Shown: positions 36,805 through 49,130, counted from the first letter of the stretch. The stretch is 64,000 nucleotides of DNA from Heterostelium multicystogenum (GCA_003667245.1 RCNN01000066.1:1-64000), one strand, 5' to 3'. Notes: a model not told the origin generated them from the letters alone. Numbers and translations are program-made.

Positions 36805-37523
36805 CTTTTGTTAATTGTATTGTATCAACAATAAAAATGAATGGTATATCTTATACTAAAGTATTAACTATAACTTTCTGTGTAACTTGATACTAATAAG
36901 CAACAAAATGATAATGAATGAATGAATACTAATCGTGTGATAATTTAGAGTGCTTTCTCAGTACCACCAGGTTCACACTCTTTTTTAAAAATATTAAAAA
37001 CAAAATTCAAAAGCCACTTCTAATTGAATGGATTTTCAAATAATTAAAGTTATTTTTTCAAACAATTTGCTAAAAGTCGCGACGTCAAATTAATGTTGAC
37101 CTCAATTGACATCTAATGACAAGTTTAATCACAAATATTGATATTGAAATCATAGAAGAATATTGCTAATTTCTATTACAATAATAATAGTTGTCTAGTT
37201 TATTTCACTTTATTAAAATAAAAGCCAATATAAATCAACATATGCAAGATTTAGGTTTCGAAACCACTGTTATTGTTATTATTATTATTGATGATGTTGT
37301 TGTTGTAGGATTTATAATATATTGAATTCAGTTGTAAACATGCCTGCAGTCCATTTTACATTTATTATTAAATCCAATGAATAAAATAAAATTAGTTATT
37401 TTATATTTATAAAGTAAAATGCTTTGTTGTTGTCAATAAAATGTTATTTACAAAGAAATTGAAATTAAAAATGAATGAATCTGTACAAGCCAACATGGAT
37501 CTTTGTAGTTATATTAAAAAAAG
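36805..37523. other. Intergenic spacer
   Basis: Between the 5' end of the LRR gene and the 3' end of Rheb. It contains ATT repeats near 37275-37295 and no ORF or structure I can support. Confidence 0.45.
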
Positions 37524-38320
37524 TTACATCAAAATACAACCAGAGCTTTGTTGTGGCTCTGGTTGCTGACTTTTATCAATCTCTTGTAGCATTAGCTTAA
37601 ATACTTCTTCGACATTCACATTGTTCTTTCCGGAACACTCGCAAAATGCACATTCCCACTTGTTTGCTAGACTTTGTCCTTCTTCTTTACTAATTTGTCT
37701 GTTAGGAAGATGATGTGTGAATAGGGGTTATTACATAATAATTGTTTGCCAGATTGATTTGATAAATACCTTTCGCCTTCTAAATCTGATTTATTTCCGA
37801 CCAAAACTCTTGGAATCTTCTCCGTACCCAAAGCATTTAAAATCTTGTCATTTAAAACCTTTACAACATCCAGCGAAGAGGCTGATGTCACACTATATAC
37901 TAAAATATATCCATGTATACCAACGGAATATTGTTTTTGGTAAAATTGAATATTCGTCCTATTGTTTGTTATTGATAGTGTGTCAGTGAAATTCTTAAAG
38001 CAGTTTCGACATTTGATGGTTAATAAAGAATTGACATACCTGTCCTGCAGTATCTATAATTTCGGTTGAGTACTCACGGCTCCCTAGCTTTATTACTTTT
38101 TGAAAAGTATTTTCGATAGTTGGATTATAGGTATCTGGGCAATGCTTATCGACATACTGAATGGTAATTGTGGATTTACCTATTGAACGAACATTTCAAA
38201 TTAGTAAATGAAGATCTTACAGTTGCCTAAGATTCGGGTTTGACTTGTCATTTCTACGACTACTTACCAACAGCTCTGAAACCCATAACGCAAATCTTTC
38301 TCTTTGTTTTGTGGTGCCAT
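37524..38320 (-). CDS. rheb: Rheb-family small GTPase
   Basis: Four exons: 38320-38268, 38179-38040, 37958-37770 and 37698-37524; 184 aa, the same as human Rheb, after ignoring one base near 38297-38299 and one in the T5 at 37934-37938. G1 is GFRAVGKST, with Arg where Ras has Gly12, a Rheb hallmark; effector NPTIENTF; G3 DTAGQ; then ILPKQYSVGIHGYILVYS; G4 VGNKSD; G5 region ECSGK. The C-terminus CILM is a CaaX box, so prenylation and endomembrane attachment are expected. In the family, Rheb-GTP activates TORC1 at the lysosome. Uncorrected, exon 1 runs to a stop just after the P-loop and exon 3 is out of frame. All four exon phases fit once both are corrected. Confidence 0.93.
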
Positions 38321-39515
38321 TATTCTATTTTATATTATATGATGATTGTTATGCTGATAGGGATTATATAAGAAAATAAATGTATACTTTAATTAGATAT
38401 TATTTACAAATATGTATGTATGGGTGGTGCTTATTTATATATATAAAGTATATACAAAAAATGAATTAAATTAAAGAATGATGTTGTATGATATATCACT
38501 ACTAATAAATATATCTTGTTCAAAAAAAAAAAAATAAGTTAACCTTGAGACTAAAAGATCTTGTGTGTGTATATTATTATTATTATTATTATAACTAAAA
38601 GAGTGAATATTAACTTTTATTATTAATTAATCTATAATACTATTCCTATGGATGATGTATAAAGTATTAAACTAATTTTCTAGCTACTATACTATACTAT
38701 ACTATTCTATTCTGTTTATATTATCGTTTGAGCTTATTCGATAATTCCTTTCAGTATCCACCAATGATAATATAGTATTTAACTTTGACTGATATGTGAC
38801 TACTACTAGTACTTCTCTACTATTCCTATTTATATGTATGCTATTTGTCTGATAAATTTAATCTTTTACAAAGTTTGCAGTATGTTAAGATGACTTTTAT
38901 TAATTGTTCACAACACTTAATAATACTACAATAGAATAATAGTTCAAACGACTGACTGCAATGATAACAATAGCACTAATGAGAGTATTATATTGATAGT
39001 AATAAAATGAATCGAATGATATTTAAATTTATATTTAATTTTGTAATACTCTGTTGTTGTAATTATAATTAAAAAAATAAAATGGATATTGTGCGAATTG
39101 GTTAGATGTTGTTCTTTGGTCATTGTCACAACAAAAAAATATAATGTTAATATTAAAAAAAAAATCAAAAAACAAAAAAAAAAGGGCTGAAGTTAAAGAA
39201 CGGTTAATGTGAGCTTTGACTTGTGCTGTCATGTTGTTGTTCGAATCACCTGCAAAATGGTGCATATGATGTCATGGTGCAGAATGATCGAATCTTTTTG
39301 AATATCGAATGCTTTAATATTTCTTTATCATTTATGATAGTTTGATTTTCGAAGGAAGATAAAGAATTCCATCACATCAGCTTAGAAACTTATTAAAATA
39401 AATAGATAGATATTTATTTATTATTAAACTACTACATTTGTTTTATTGATTATTTTTTTTTACACAAAGATATTTATTTATATATTTGAAATTATATAAT
39501 GATTGCTTGATTTAT
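38321..39515. other. Intergenic region, no gene seen
   Basis: AT-rich with poly-A/T runs (38521-38533, 39150-39185). Overlapping reverse ORFs at 38944-39265 are Phe/Ile/Asn-biased translations of AT-rich DNA. It contains the Rheb promoter and the 3' flank of HSP90. Confidence 0.5.
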
Positions 39516-41690
39516 TTAATCGACTTGTTCCATTTGGGAGGCTTCGTTGGATGATTCCAATGGTGGGACATCATCAGAGGCAGTGGTGGCAACATCTTCA
39601 GAAGAGTCTTGGATTTCGAGACCCAACTTGATCATACGGTGGATACGTGAGGTGAATGAGTTTGGATCATCCAAAGAGAAACCAGAGGACAACAAGGAGG
39701 TTTCGTACAAGAGGTATACATAATCCTTGAAGGTCTTAGCCTTTTCATTAGAACGCTTACGGAGCTCGACAATGATTGGGTGATCTGGGTTGATTTCCAA
39801 AGTCTTCTTGGAGGTCATGTAGGTTGACATGGGAGTTGTCACGCAAGGCTTGAGCCTTCATGATACGCTCCATATTGGAGGACCAACCGAACTCACCAGT
39901 GACCAAAACACATGGTGATTGGACAATACGGTTTGAAACGACGACCTTCTCAACCTTGTCTCCGAGGACGTCCTTGATTTCCTTGCAGAGGTTTTCGTTT
40001 TCCTTCTTGGCTTCTTCGGCCTTCTTCTTTTCTTCTTCGGTTTCCTCGAGCTTCAAACCTTCCTTTGTGATAGAGACGAGCTTCTTACCGTCGAATTCCT
40101 TGAGTTGTTGGACGGCGTACTCATCAATTGGGTCAACCATGTAAATGACTTCAAGGGACTTCTTCTTGAGGGCCTCGACGAATGGTGAGTTCTCGACGGT
40201 CTTCTTTGATTCACCAGTGATGTAGTAGATATCCTTTTGGTTCTCCTTCATACGAGCAACGTATTCCTTGAGGGTGGCAAAATCGTCACCAGACTTTGAG
40301 GTTTGGTAACGGAGCAAGTCAGCCAACTTCTCTCTGTTTTGTGAATCTTCGTGGATACCAAGCTTCAAGTTCTTTGAGAAGGCTTCGTAGAACTTCTTGT
40401 AGTCGTCCTTGTTCTCGGCGATTTCGGCGAACATTTCGAGACACTTCTTGACCAAATTCTTACGGATGACCTTGAGGATCTTGTTTTGTTGGAGGGTCTC
40501 ACGAGAGATGTTCAATGGGAGATCTTCAGAATCGACGATACCACGGACAAAGTTGAGGTACTCTGGGATCAAATCTTGGCAGTTGTCCATAATGAAAACA
40601 CGCTTGACGTACAACTTGATGTTGTTGTGCTTCTTCTTTGATTCGAACAAATCGAATGGGGCTCTCTTTGGTACAAAGAGGATTGACTTGAACTCGACTT
40701 GACCCTCAACGGAGAAGTGCTTGTAGGCCAATGGCTCTTCCCAGTCGTTGGAAATTGACTTGTAGAAAGCGTTGTAGTCTTCCTTGGTAACTTCACTGGA
40801 GTTCTTGGTCCAGATTGGCTTGGTCTTGTTGAGGACTTCAAATTCGTGGGTGGTTTCCTTGATCTTCTTCTTGTCCTTCTTCTCTGCTTCATCGTCGATC
40901 TCTTCAATCTTGGCGCTGGATTCGTCATCGGCCTTCTCTTCCTTTGGCTCTTCGACTTCCTTTTCGACTTCCTTGGTGACGTAGAGGGAAATTGGGTATT
41001 GGATGAATTCAGAGTGCTTCTTGACCAAGTTCTTAATCTTTTGCTCGTCCAAGTAGTCGAGTTGATCGTCCTTCATATGTAAAATAATCTTGGTACCACG
41101 ACCCAATGGCTCAGAGTGGTCGAGGGCAACGGTGAACTCACCACCGGCAGCTGATTCCCAGACGTATTGCTCGTCATCGTTGTTCTTTGAGTGGACAACG
41201 ACGGTATCGGCAACCAAGTAGGCAGAGTAGAAACCAACACCAAATTGACCAATCATAGAAACATCAGCAGCACCGGATTGGAGTTGCTCCATGAAGGTCT
41301 TGGTACCAGAGTTGGCAATGGTACCGAGGTTCTTGACCAAATCGGCCTTGGTCATACCAATACCAGTATCAATGATGGTCAAAGTCTTGGCTTCCTTGTT
41401 TGGGATGATCTTAATCTCCAACTCTCTCTTTGAGTCCAAAACAGAGGCATCCTCCAATGATTGATGACGGATCTTATCCAAAGCATCAGAAGCATTAGAG
41501 ATAAGTTCTCTCAAGAATACTTCCTTGTTGGAATAGAAAGTATTGATGATCAAACTCATCAACTGATTGATTTCAGCTTGGAATGTGAATCTTTATTTTT
41601 GGAACAGAGAAAGTTAATATCAACATAGATCTTGGAGTTCATTTAATAAATATTAAAGAGAGATATTTACCTTTCAACTTCTCCAGACAT
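39516..41690 (-). CDS. hsp90: Cytosolic heat shock protein 90
   Basis: Exon 1 41690-41671 (MSGEVER) and exon 2 41590-39516; 697 aa after ignoring one base in the GGG at 39831-39833. Sequence hallmarks: [36 protein letters not shown] (catalytic Glu), [22 protein letters not shown], a charged linker (about 215-260, [18 protein letters not shown]), [17 protein letters not shown], then [16 protein letters not shown]. It is an ATP-driven dimeric chaperone for kinases and receptors. The C-terminus is MEQVD rather than the canonical cytosolic MEEVD that docks TPR co-chaperones, a conservative variant. Uncorrected, the frame changes after QALRDNS and the C-terminal dimerisation segment is lost. For an essential gene this is best read as a sequence error. 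No exact heat-shock element was identified upstream. Confidence 0.96.
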
Positions 41691-42531
41691 TTTTAAATAT
41701 ATATATGATGGTTTTTAGAAAAAAAAATTATGACAACTAAAATATAGGAGGTAAAGGAACAATATTAATATATTATATTATATTTTTATAATATTATAAT
41801 AGATTGAATATGAACATACCTTAGAAAGATAAAATTAATTATTATTCAAAATTAGAGCAAAATTTTAAACAACAAGAGTCAAGACTCAAATCTTTTATAG
41901 CTAGATGTCGACCCTTGTTTGAACATGGAATCTCAAAGAAATTAAAAAAAAAAATTAATATTTTTGTTTTTCCATTGAGATTTGGTGTGTTTTTGTATGG
42001 AATTTCATCTTAATTTCACTAGAATTTCAAAAAACTTTAAATTTATTTTTATTGGTTTTTTAAGTTTCGACAAAAATACTATCATTTTTTGGGGGTAATG
42101 ATTATATCAAATTTATCATTGGTATATTTAAACTGCAACTCCGATTTAATTTAACTTTATTACCATTATCATCATCATTATCATTATTAATACTTATGTT
42201 ATTAGTAATAACTAGTATAATTGTATATATAGATTGATTTCTTGTTTTATAACTATGTAGTTTTGTAAATTATATTATAAATACAATGTTTTTGATTATT
42301 ACTTCACATGTGCTTGATGAGGACCCTTCGGAGATTCTTCCAAATAGCTCAGATTTGGGGTTATAACTAAGTTACTATACTTATTGTAATATATATATAT
42401 ATATGATTTCAATATTGTTTATTGATTGAATATATAGAATATGTTTTTATGCTTTGTAAAGAGTTGTACTAAATGATTTTTGTAATATCATATGATTAAG
42501 TATTGAACAGGATTATTATCAATTTATTTTC
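41691..42531. other. HSP90 upstream region
   Basis: AT-rich, with short GGAATTTCA/AGAATTTCA elements near 41995-42025 that resemble but do not match paired nGAAn/nTTCn heat-shock units. It also contains the hairpin at 42323-42361. No ORF. Confidence 0.45.
42323..42361. other. Hairpin-forming GC-richer segment
   Basis: CCAAAT at 42340-42345 pairs with ATTTGG at 42353-42358 around AGCTCAG, extendable through an internal loop by ACC (42323-42325) with GGT (42359-42361). It is locally much less AT-rich than its surroundings, and TTGATGA lies just 5'. A small RNA is possible but unproven. Confidence 0.3.
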
Positions 42532-44471
42532 TTAATCTCTAATAATTGATATGGCAAAAGCAATCATAACAGCAAATAATATGCAACTAAGAATTGAGGC
42601 AAGTGTTGGGTTATTAATGGATTTACCTGACTCATCGGATGATGTTGGGTCCGAAGTTGAATTACCCGAATTTGAGGTTGTTGCCCAACCAGATGATGAG
42701 CTAGTAGAGACTGCCCAACCAGATGATGAGCTGGTAGAGACTGCCCAACCAGATGATGATCCAGAGAAAGTACTGAACCAACCTGACGACGAGCTAGTAG
42801 TGATTGCCCAACCAGATGACGATCCAGATTCTGTTGAAGATCCAGATGTTGGTTGGTTATTTTCATACAATTTCAAACATATGGTATTGATGGTCACAAA
42901 AGTTAAGTATTCTGGTGGACACTGTTGGTTGTCAGCCACAAATATATCATAGGAGTTTGTGGTGGTATCTAAACCTAAGCTCTTTCTGTTGTGCAAATGT
43001 TAATAAAATCATCAAACAACATTTCTAAATAGTTTTAATCATACTCTATTGAAGAGACGAAAGTTCCTCCATAAATATTGCCGGGATTTATGGTTGAGGA
43101 ATATAAGTCATCTGATGAGGTTGAAGCGGAATTCTCCCAGAAATAGGATCCTGACAAATTAAGTAATCCAAAATCTTGATCGATATACTAAAGAATATTT
43201 TAGTGTCGTTGCAAAAATCATTATAGATTTGATTTAAAATACTTACGATTGCACCACCATAGCTAGCATAATTATCTCCAAACATAGAGTTGATAGCATT
43301 CACTTTTATACCACTTGATAAGGATATTCTCTTTTATATATAATTAACCAAAGAAAATAAATATTAGTTTTTAGTATCTAATAAAAGTATTCGTAATGTT
43401 TGATAATTACCAATGCACCACCATACTGTTGAGCAGAGTTGAGTTCAAAATGGTTTCCATCAAAGTTAATTGATGGTGAGGATGTGAAAACGGCACCACC
43501 TTCATAATAGGCACTGTTGTTTGTAAAAGTAGACTGGGTAATGTTTGTGTGGGTCGATAATGATTGGACTGCACCACCAAACTGAGATGCACTATTACCC
43601 ACAAATGTACAGTTGTTGATATTCAAATTGTTGGTAATTGTGTAAATTGCTCCATAAGTGGCATTGTTTATTGTAAAAAGCACTATTGTAAATACTTAAA
43701 TCTCCTTCCCAGTAAACCATTCCGATAGCTCCACCTTTAAATAAAAAATATGTGTTAGTTCCAATAGAATATAGAATGTTAAGTTGAAGGGATTTGCGAC
43801 ATACCTGGTCCGTTGGAAGAGCAATTGGTGAAGGAAGAGTTGGTAATGGTTGTTGCGAGTCGGTAAATGGTGATTGCTCCAGATTCATAGTATTGATTGT
43901 TAGAGAATGCATTCTTTTAAGGTTACATTGACCATATTGAATTCTGATCTTCCATTCGCCTCGCCGCTCAGATAGATACAGCTTGTTCTTGGTGATTCTG
44001 GATTCGAGTTGGTACAATCAATATCGATGTTGGAAATATTGACACTAATTTGATAGATTGTGTGTAGATTCAAGAAGTATGGAACTTTCTAAATATGCAA
44101 TCCTGTAAGAATCAAAATCGTGATATTCTATCCATGGTCTATATCAAACTTACATCACATTTGAACGATACACGTGAATTGTGGTTGATAGGTTTGATTT
44201 TGATAAACAAATCACGGGGCAAAGTTGCAGCGTTTGTTTGTGAGCATTGGTGTTCACCATCTTTCAAAAGGATATTGATTCTAACGTTGCTTTGATCGAA
44301 TCCAATACAATCAAATACAGTTGGACATTTAAAAGCTGACCCATTAATTGAGTTTTTCAGTTCGCACTTAGTTAGCTGTGGATCAACGATACAATTTGGA
44401 GCATCTAATAGATTAGAACATGCAAAGTCTAGTATACAAATTAGAAATATACAAATTGTTATATATTTCAT
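42532..44471 (-). CDS. PMP-repeat surface protein A with SSSGWA tail
   Basis: Six exons: 44471-44154, 44088-43805, 43734-43411, 43330-43247, 43187-43045 and 42985-42532; 534 aa after ignoring one base in T4 43915-43918 and one in A5 43675-43679. Signal peptide (ITICIFLICILDFACS), a Cys-containing N-domain (CPTVFDCIGFDQSN, KDGEHQCS), then PMP-type beta-helix repeats with FxxN-A...GGA cores (CTFVGNSASQFGGAV, STFTNNSAYYEGGAV, FELNSAQQYGGAL). Next come a Ser-rich tail of 10-residue units VSTSSSSGWA and a C-terminal membrane helix (LASILSCILFAVMIAFAISI). Exon sizes and phases match gene B at 44734-46566, so the two are tandem duplicates. Likely a type I cell-surface adhesin-like or recognition protein; the ligand is unknown. 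Confidence 0.75.
42683..42832 (-). repeat. Five 30-bp coding repeats (10-aa units)
   Basis: The unit reads GCCCAACCAGATGATGAG plus about 12 more bases on the plus strand, encoding VSTSSSSGWA-like decapeptides on the minus strand. The first two copies are nearly identical; the later ones are diverged. It is a spacer between the beta-helix and the membrane anchor, and a likely site of length variation. Confidence 0.85.
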
Positions 44472-44733
44472 TTTTATACAAATAAATTTAATGGTTTAAT
44501 TCAATATAATTTTGATCTACAGTAGACATGTCCCAAGATGGGATTTACAATTCCTTATTAATTGGGGAAGGATCAGAAGAAGGAGTTCGAGTAAAAAAAA
44601 AGAATTTTCAAAAATTCCAAAAATTTAGATATTTCGAAATCAAGATCAAAAAATAGGTTCCGAGGTGGTCATCTTACCCCTCTCTGAAATCCAAATAAGG
44701 GGTTTTAATAAAATAAGAGAGCGAAAAAAAAGT

Positions 44734-46566
44734 TTATTGTTTCTGGTGTTTTCTTACACCTTTGATCATTGAAATGATAAAACAAAATACAATCACAAAT
44801 ACAATCGAATAAAAGAAGATCGAAGCCAACAGTGGATTGGTATGATCTTCAACAGGTTCAATGTTTGATCCATTCGAAGAGATATAATCGGATGTGGTAC
44901 TGGACCATTCTGAAGATGAGCCAGTTGTTGACCAACCCGTGGTTGATGTACCTGAAGGAATCGGTGTTCTGGTAGTGGTGGAAATAATCCTGAGACATGT
45001 AACAGTTGTTTCGTTAATATATACTTGAGAATCAGGTGCGCACTTTGTTAAATTATATGTATATTGGAATTCTTTGACTACTTGATCGAAAAAAGGTATA
45101 CTCTTTCTATAGAATCATTAATTAATAATTCGATTCATTGAAAATATTAAGTTTAATTGAACATACTCTATTGGCGTATAAAAGAAATATCCAGAATATA
45201 TACTCAGCATAATATCAAGTGGTAAATATAAATCTGATCCATTCTTAGATGCATCATTATAGTAAAATTGTGAATCACTTAAGTTAACAATTCCTCCATT
45301 TTCAATGGACTGTAATTCAAATTGTTAATAAAGAGATGATCCAAGTTGAGATGTTTAAATACATACTATTGCTCCTCCATAGCTTGCTGTATTATTTTTA
45401 AATATACAAGAAATGATATCTTTCTGATCTAAACTAGTTGTAATAAACTAAAGCAGCAAAGGTTAGCTAGTCATTCTTGAAAATCATTTTTGAGATAGTT
45501 ACCAAAGCACCACCATTATGTCGAGCAGAGTTTAATACAAAGCTATTCTTTTCAAGCTTAATAGAATCTGAACTCAACCATAAAGCGCCGCCATCCAAGT
45601 CGGCTGTATTTCTGATAAAAGAAGATTCTCTGATAATAGTGTTTTTTGATAAAGAATAGATTACACCTCCATAAGATGCATTGTTTTCTATAAATTCGCA
45701 CAGAGAGATATTCAAGCTACTGCCATTGGAGTACACTGAACCATTGGTAGCAGAATTATTGATAAAAATGGAGTTATAAATATTCAGGTTTCCAGTAATT
45801 CCAATAGCTCCACCTTTAATAGAATAGGTTAATAATGAATGTAAGTTTAATTATGAAAGTAATTTTATGTTACCTGGTCCATTGGATGTGCAATTAATAA
45901 AGCTCGAATTCGTAATGGTTGTTGTAAGTCGGTAAATGGTTATTGCTCCAGATTCATAAAATTGACTGTTAGAAAAAGCATTCTTTAAGGTTACATTGAC
46001 CATATTGAATTCTGATCTTCCATTATTCACTCCGCTTAAATATATACAGCTTGATCTTGGAAATTGGGTGTGAGAATTCATACAATCAATGACAATATTG
46101 GAAATATTTATGCTGATTTGAAAAGTTGTATGGAAATTCAGGAAGTATGGAATTTTCTAAATTTAAAGTCCTTTGTTAATATCACACTAGATGGTCTTGT
46201 TGAATCCACCCTTTATTGGACGGAGATTCGTGGGTAACTTACATCACAGTTGAATGAAACAGTAGAATGGTTGTTGAGTGGTTTGATGTTTATAAACAGA
46301 TTATCTTTGAGAAAGATGGGGTAGTTTTGTGAACATTGATGTTCTCCATCTTGAAACAATATGTCGAGTCTTGTGTTGGTTTGATTGAATTCAATACAGT
46401 CAAATATGGATGGACATGTTATATTGTTGGAGGTTTGATTAAAAGCCTGACAACTTGGATAATGACTATTGACAATGCATTGCGGAATATTGATGTCTGC
46501 TGCATATACCGAAGCAAAGGCCAATGTGAAAACTATATGTAGAACAATCAAATCTTTATTGAACAT
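44734..46566 (-). CDS. PMP-repeat surface protein B
   Basis: Six exons: 46566-46243, 46156-45874, 45813-45503, 45447-45367, 45309-45167 and 45106-44734; 504 aa, intact without any correction. The start at 46566 gives a signal peptide (LIVLHIVFTLAFASVYA); longer upstream in-frame sequence to 46680 is less likely. The N-domain parallels gene A (CPSIFDCIEFNQTN, QDGEHQCSQ), then PMP-like repeats (CEFIENNASYGGVI, SSFIRNTADLDGGAL, NSFVLNSARHNGGAL), a short Ser/Thr/Trp stretch (STTGSSSEWSSTTSD) and a membrane helix (SIVFVIVFCFIISMI) with a short basic cytosolic tail (KGVRKHQKQ). It lacks the expanded SSSGWA array of gene A. Its intact frame served as the template for judging gene A. The role is presumably cell-surface; the ligand is unknown. 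Confidence 0.8.
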
Positions 46567-46863
46567 CTCTTGATTAGACTCTATTATTGTAGTAATAGTT
46601 TGAACTTTTTTTGCTAAGACCACGTAGTTGCTTTTTCTTGTGGTAGATATTTTTGGATCAAAAAAACTTGTTACACACAAAACAGAGATTTTGATGATTG
46701 ATTTGCTCCCTCAAATTGATTTGCAAAATAAGTTCCAAAATATAATTATTCATTGGGTCCTTCACCAAATGTATAATTATATTCTGGAACTAATTTTGAA
46801 AATAAAGATTTTAAAATTAATAATAATGGAAATAAATCCAAGGTGATTATTTTTTTATTTGAT

Positions 46864-48756
46864 CTATCTATCTGACCTATATCGGTCTCTATCTTTTCTA
46901 TCATCATAATTTCTCTGATCCCTTTTGTCTGCATTTCTAAAAACTTCTTTTATCATCGTCATATCTACTTCTATTTCTATCATAGTCCCTATTGTTTCTA
47001 TCCCTATCCCTATCCCTATCTCTATCTCTATCTCTATCTCTATCTCTATCTCTGTCTCTGTCTCTGTCTCTATTTCTATCATAGTCTCTGTCCCTGTCTC
47101 TGTCTCTATCTCTGTCTCTATCTCTATCTCTGTCTCTGTCTCTGTCTCTGTCTCTGTCTCTGTCTCTGTCTCTGTCTCTCTGTCTCTGTCTCTGTCTCTG
47201 TCTCTATTCTTATCATATTCCCTTGCCCTGTCACTATACTTGTCCCTGCTTGACCTGTCATTATAGTTTTGTCTTTGTTTCTTAGGATCAGGTCGGTTAT
47301 CATCATCGTCGTACACATAGTCATATCCCTTTGTACCGGTTAAAGATATGATGTTGTGTTTTTAACTAAGCTACTGTTGAGTCTTTTTCCACCCGAAAGG
47401 AATTTCTCTGTAAAATCAAACATGAAAGATTAGTAGATGGTGGATTAGTGGTTGATACATTAATAGATGCTTACTGGCGCCATATCCAAACTTTACTTTT
47501 GCAATTGACTGACAAAAGTCTACATGAATTCTTCTTTCATCGATGAGGGCATTTTCCATCTTTGAGTAGGCAGTTTCGCATTGCTTTTTTGTTTCGAACT
47601 CAATGAATGCGTAGCAGAGTGAGTCGTTTGTCACCGGGTCGCGAATAACTTCGCAACTTCTAATGTTACCAAAAGATGAGAAACACAACTCTAAGTCCTC
47701 GGATGATGTATCTGGGTTGAGTTTGCATACAAACAAGACGTTCTCAGGAGGCTTTATATCAGCATCGGGGAGCACACCCAACATTTCCAGCAACTCACTT
47801 CTTCCTCTCGCAGACTTTTGCATCCAACTCCTCGTCGATCTGCTCTTTTGTTTTGCCCTTTGTATCTCCATCGATATCCTCATCTGCTTCAAAGCGATTC
47901 TAATTACATCAAAATCTTAGTGATCTCGAATTCTGTAAGTCAGCGCTTGTATATACATACATCATCTTTATCTTTTCTAAAGTCAGGCGATCGGTCTGGC
48001 ACCTCTAGTGAAGGAAAGTCAGGATACGGGTCGTCCAATATAATGGTATGTAGTATTCTTATGTTTTTGAGAGGTCTATTTTTAGAGTCTACAAATGCAT
48101 TGTTTAACTGTGCAAGTGTATCGAGACCTTCGACGACCTGCCCAAATATTGTGTGCTTCTCATCGAGATATTCTATATTAGGTTTTGTTGTTATATAAAA
48201 CTGTATACAGTTTTATGGCGTTAGTGTTGCAAATATAGTTTAAATGTATTTAAGTAACAGCCTACTCTTGATGCATTTAGGTTCTTTCCGGTGTTTGCCA
48301 TTGCAACGGTTCCGATATTTGAATGTGTTAGTTTCTTGGGATGAATTTCATCCTCAAAGTAGTTTGCTTCTTCGCCAAACAGCTGTCTAAACAATGATAA
48401 TGATTCATTATGATAGGTTAATGTATGCTTGTAGATTTCAGATAGCTCTTTAATGATAATTACCCATATATACTCTCTCCACCTTTGCCAGTGTTGGTAG
48501 GATCACCTGTTTCCACCAAGAAATCCTTTTGAACATTATAGAATATACAGTTGTTATAGTATTTTGTTTTACATACTTGAAGATAATTAGGTAGATAGGT
48601 AGGTAGATAGAGTATCTATTAGTATCATCGGTGCCAGAGTACTTGTAATAGTGGATTAAACTCACATTTTAAGAAATTCTTTGTTGTGATGGGACACTCC
48701 TCTGTATATAGATCAATTACAATATCACCAATAGTGGTCTCAATAAGTACACTCAT
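46864..48756 (-). CDS. ppil4: PPIL4-type cyclophilin with RRM
   Basis: Six exons: 48756-48666, 48575-48464, 48386-48266, 48200-47961, 47899-47475 and 47407-46864. The N-terminal cyclophilin domain ([45 protein letters not shown]) is followed by an acidic linker and an RRM ([35 protein letters not shown]), exactly as in PPIL4, a nuclear spliceosome-associated peptidyl-prolyl isomerase. After [12 protein letters not shown] it matches closely. The C-tail is an Arg-Asp alternating region. Corrections of one base are needed near 47782, near 47344 and in A5 46939-46943, plus a 2-nt slip in the hexamer repeat near 47174. Around the FYITT strand the usual SQ is SR (NASRFYITT), so catalytic efficiency may be altered. 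Confidence 0.9.
46977..47212 (-). repeat. Hexamer repeat encoding Arg-Asp tract
   Basis: About 235 bp of (CTCTGT/CTCTAT)n on the plus strand, (AGAGAC/GATAGA)n on the coding strand. In one frame it reads RDRDRD; a CTCT slip near 47174-47180 moves it to a TETE/EIEI frame. The whole tract is translatable in the ORF as given, but the composition argues for RD. Confidence 0.85.
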
Positions 48757-49130
48757 TCTATTAGCACCCTTTAGTTCAATCAATTATCCATATATAACAA
48801 CAACATAAACACCAAAAGAATGAACAAAAATTGAAAAATTAAGGATGCAACTCATGATTAATATTTGCAGCACTTCACACACATCACATTGCACCACACT
48901 GAAATTTCATATCAGGGAGATCAAAAGAAGATATGAAAGAGAGATGTATTACCGACCCTATAGTAGATAAATCAAGAGAGAAAACAAAAAAAAAAAAAAG
49001 AAAACAGTACATTCACCATAACAATGATGTGTATGTATATGTACATAATACATAGAATCATTTTTATTTCTTTCACTTTCAAAATGTTATATTAGATATA
49101 TAGATTAGATTAGATATTATTTGTTTGTTT
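48757..49130. other. Intergenic spacer
   Basis: Contains an A13 run near 48985-48999 and GATA-like AT repeats before 49130. No gene. Confidence 0.45.

Noticed and set aside
38281..38290. AACCCATAA-like match to the dictyostelid ncRNA upstream element
   Set aside because: Lies inside the Rheb coding exon and has no RNA-like structure at the expected downstream distance.
39235..39260. GTTCGAATC resembling a tRNA T-loop
   Set aside because: No acceptor stem, D-arm or anticodon arm can be built around it.
38944..39265. Overlapping reverse ORFs
   Set aside because: Two frames of the same AT-rich DNA, both Phe/Ile-biased; no splice or start support.
40569..40928. Arg/Lys-rich reverse ORF within the HSP90 gene
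   Set aside because: Shadow frame of the charged-linker region of HSP90.
41990..42030. Possible heat-shock element upstream of HSP90
   Set aside because: GGAATTTCA and AGAATTTCA lack the nGAAnnTTCn spacing, so the match is not good enough.
47000..47210. Ser/Ile/Val repeat ORF on the plus strand
   Set aside because: Antisense translation of the PPIL4 hexamer microsatellite.
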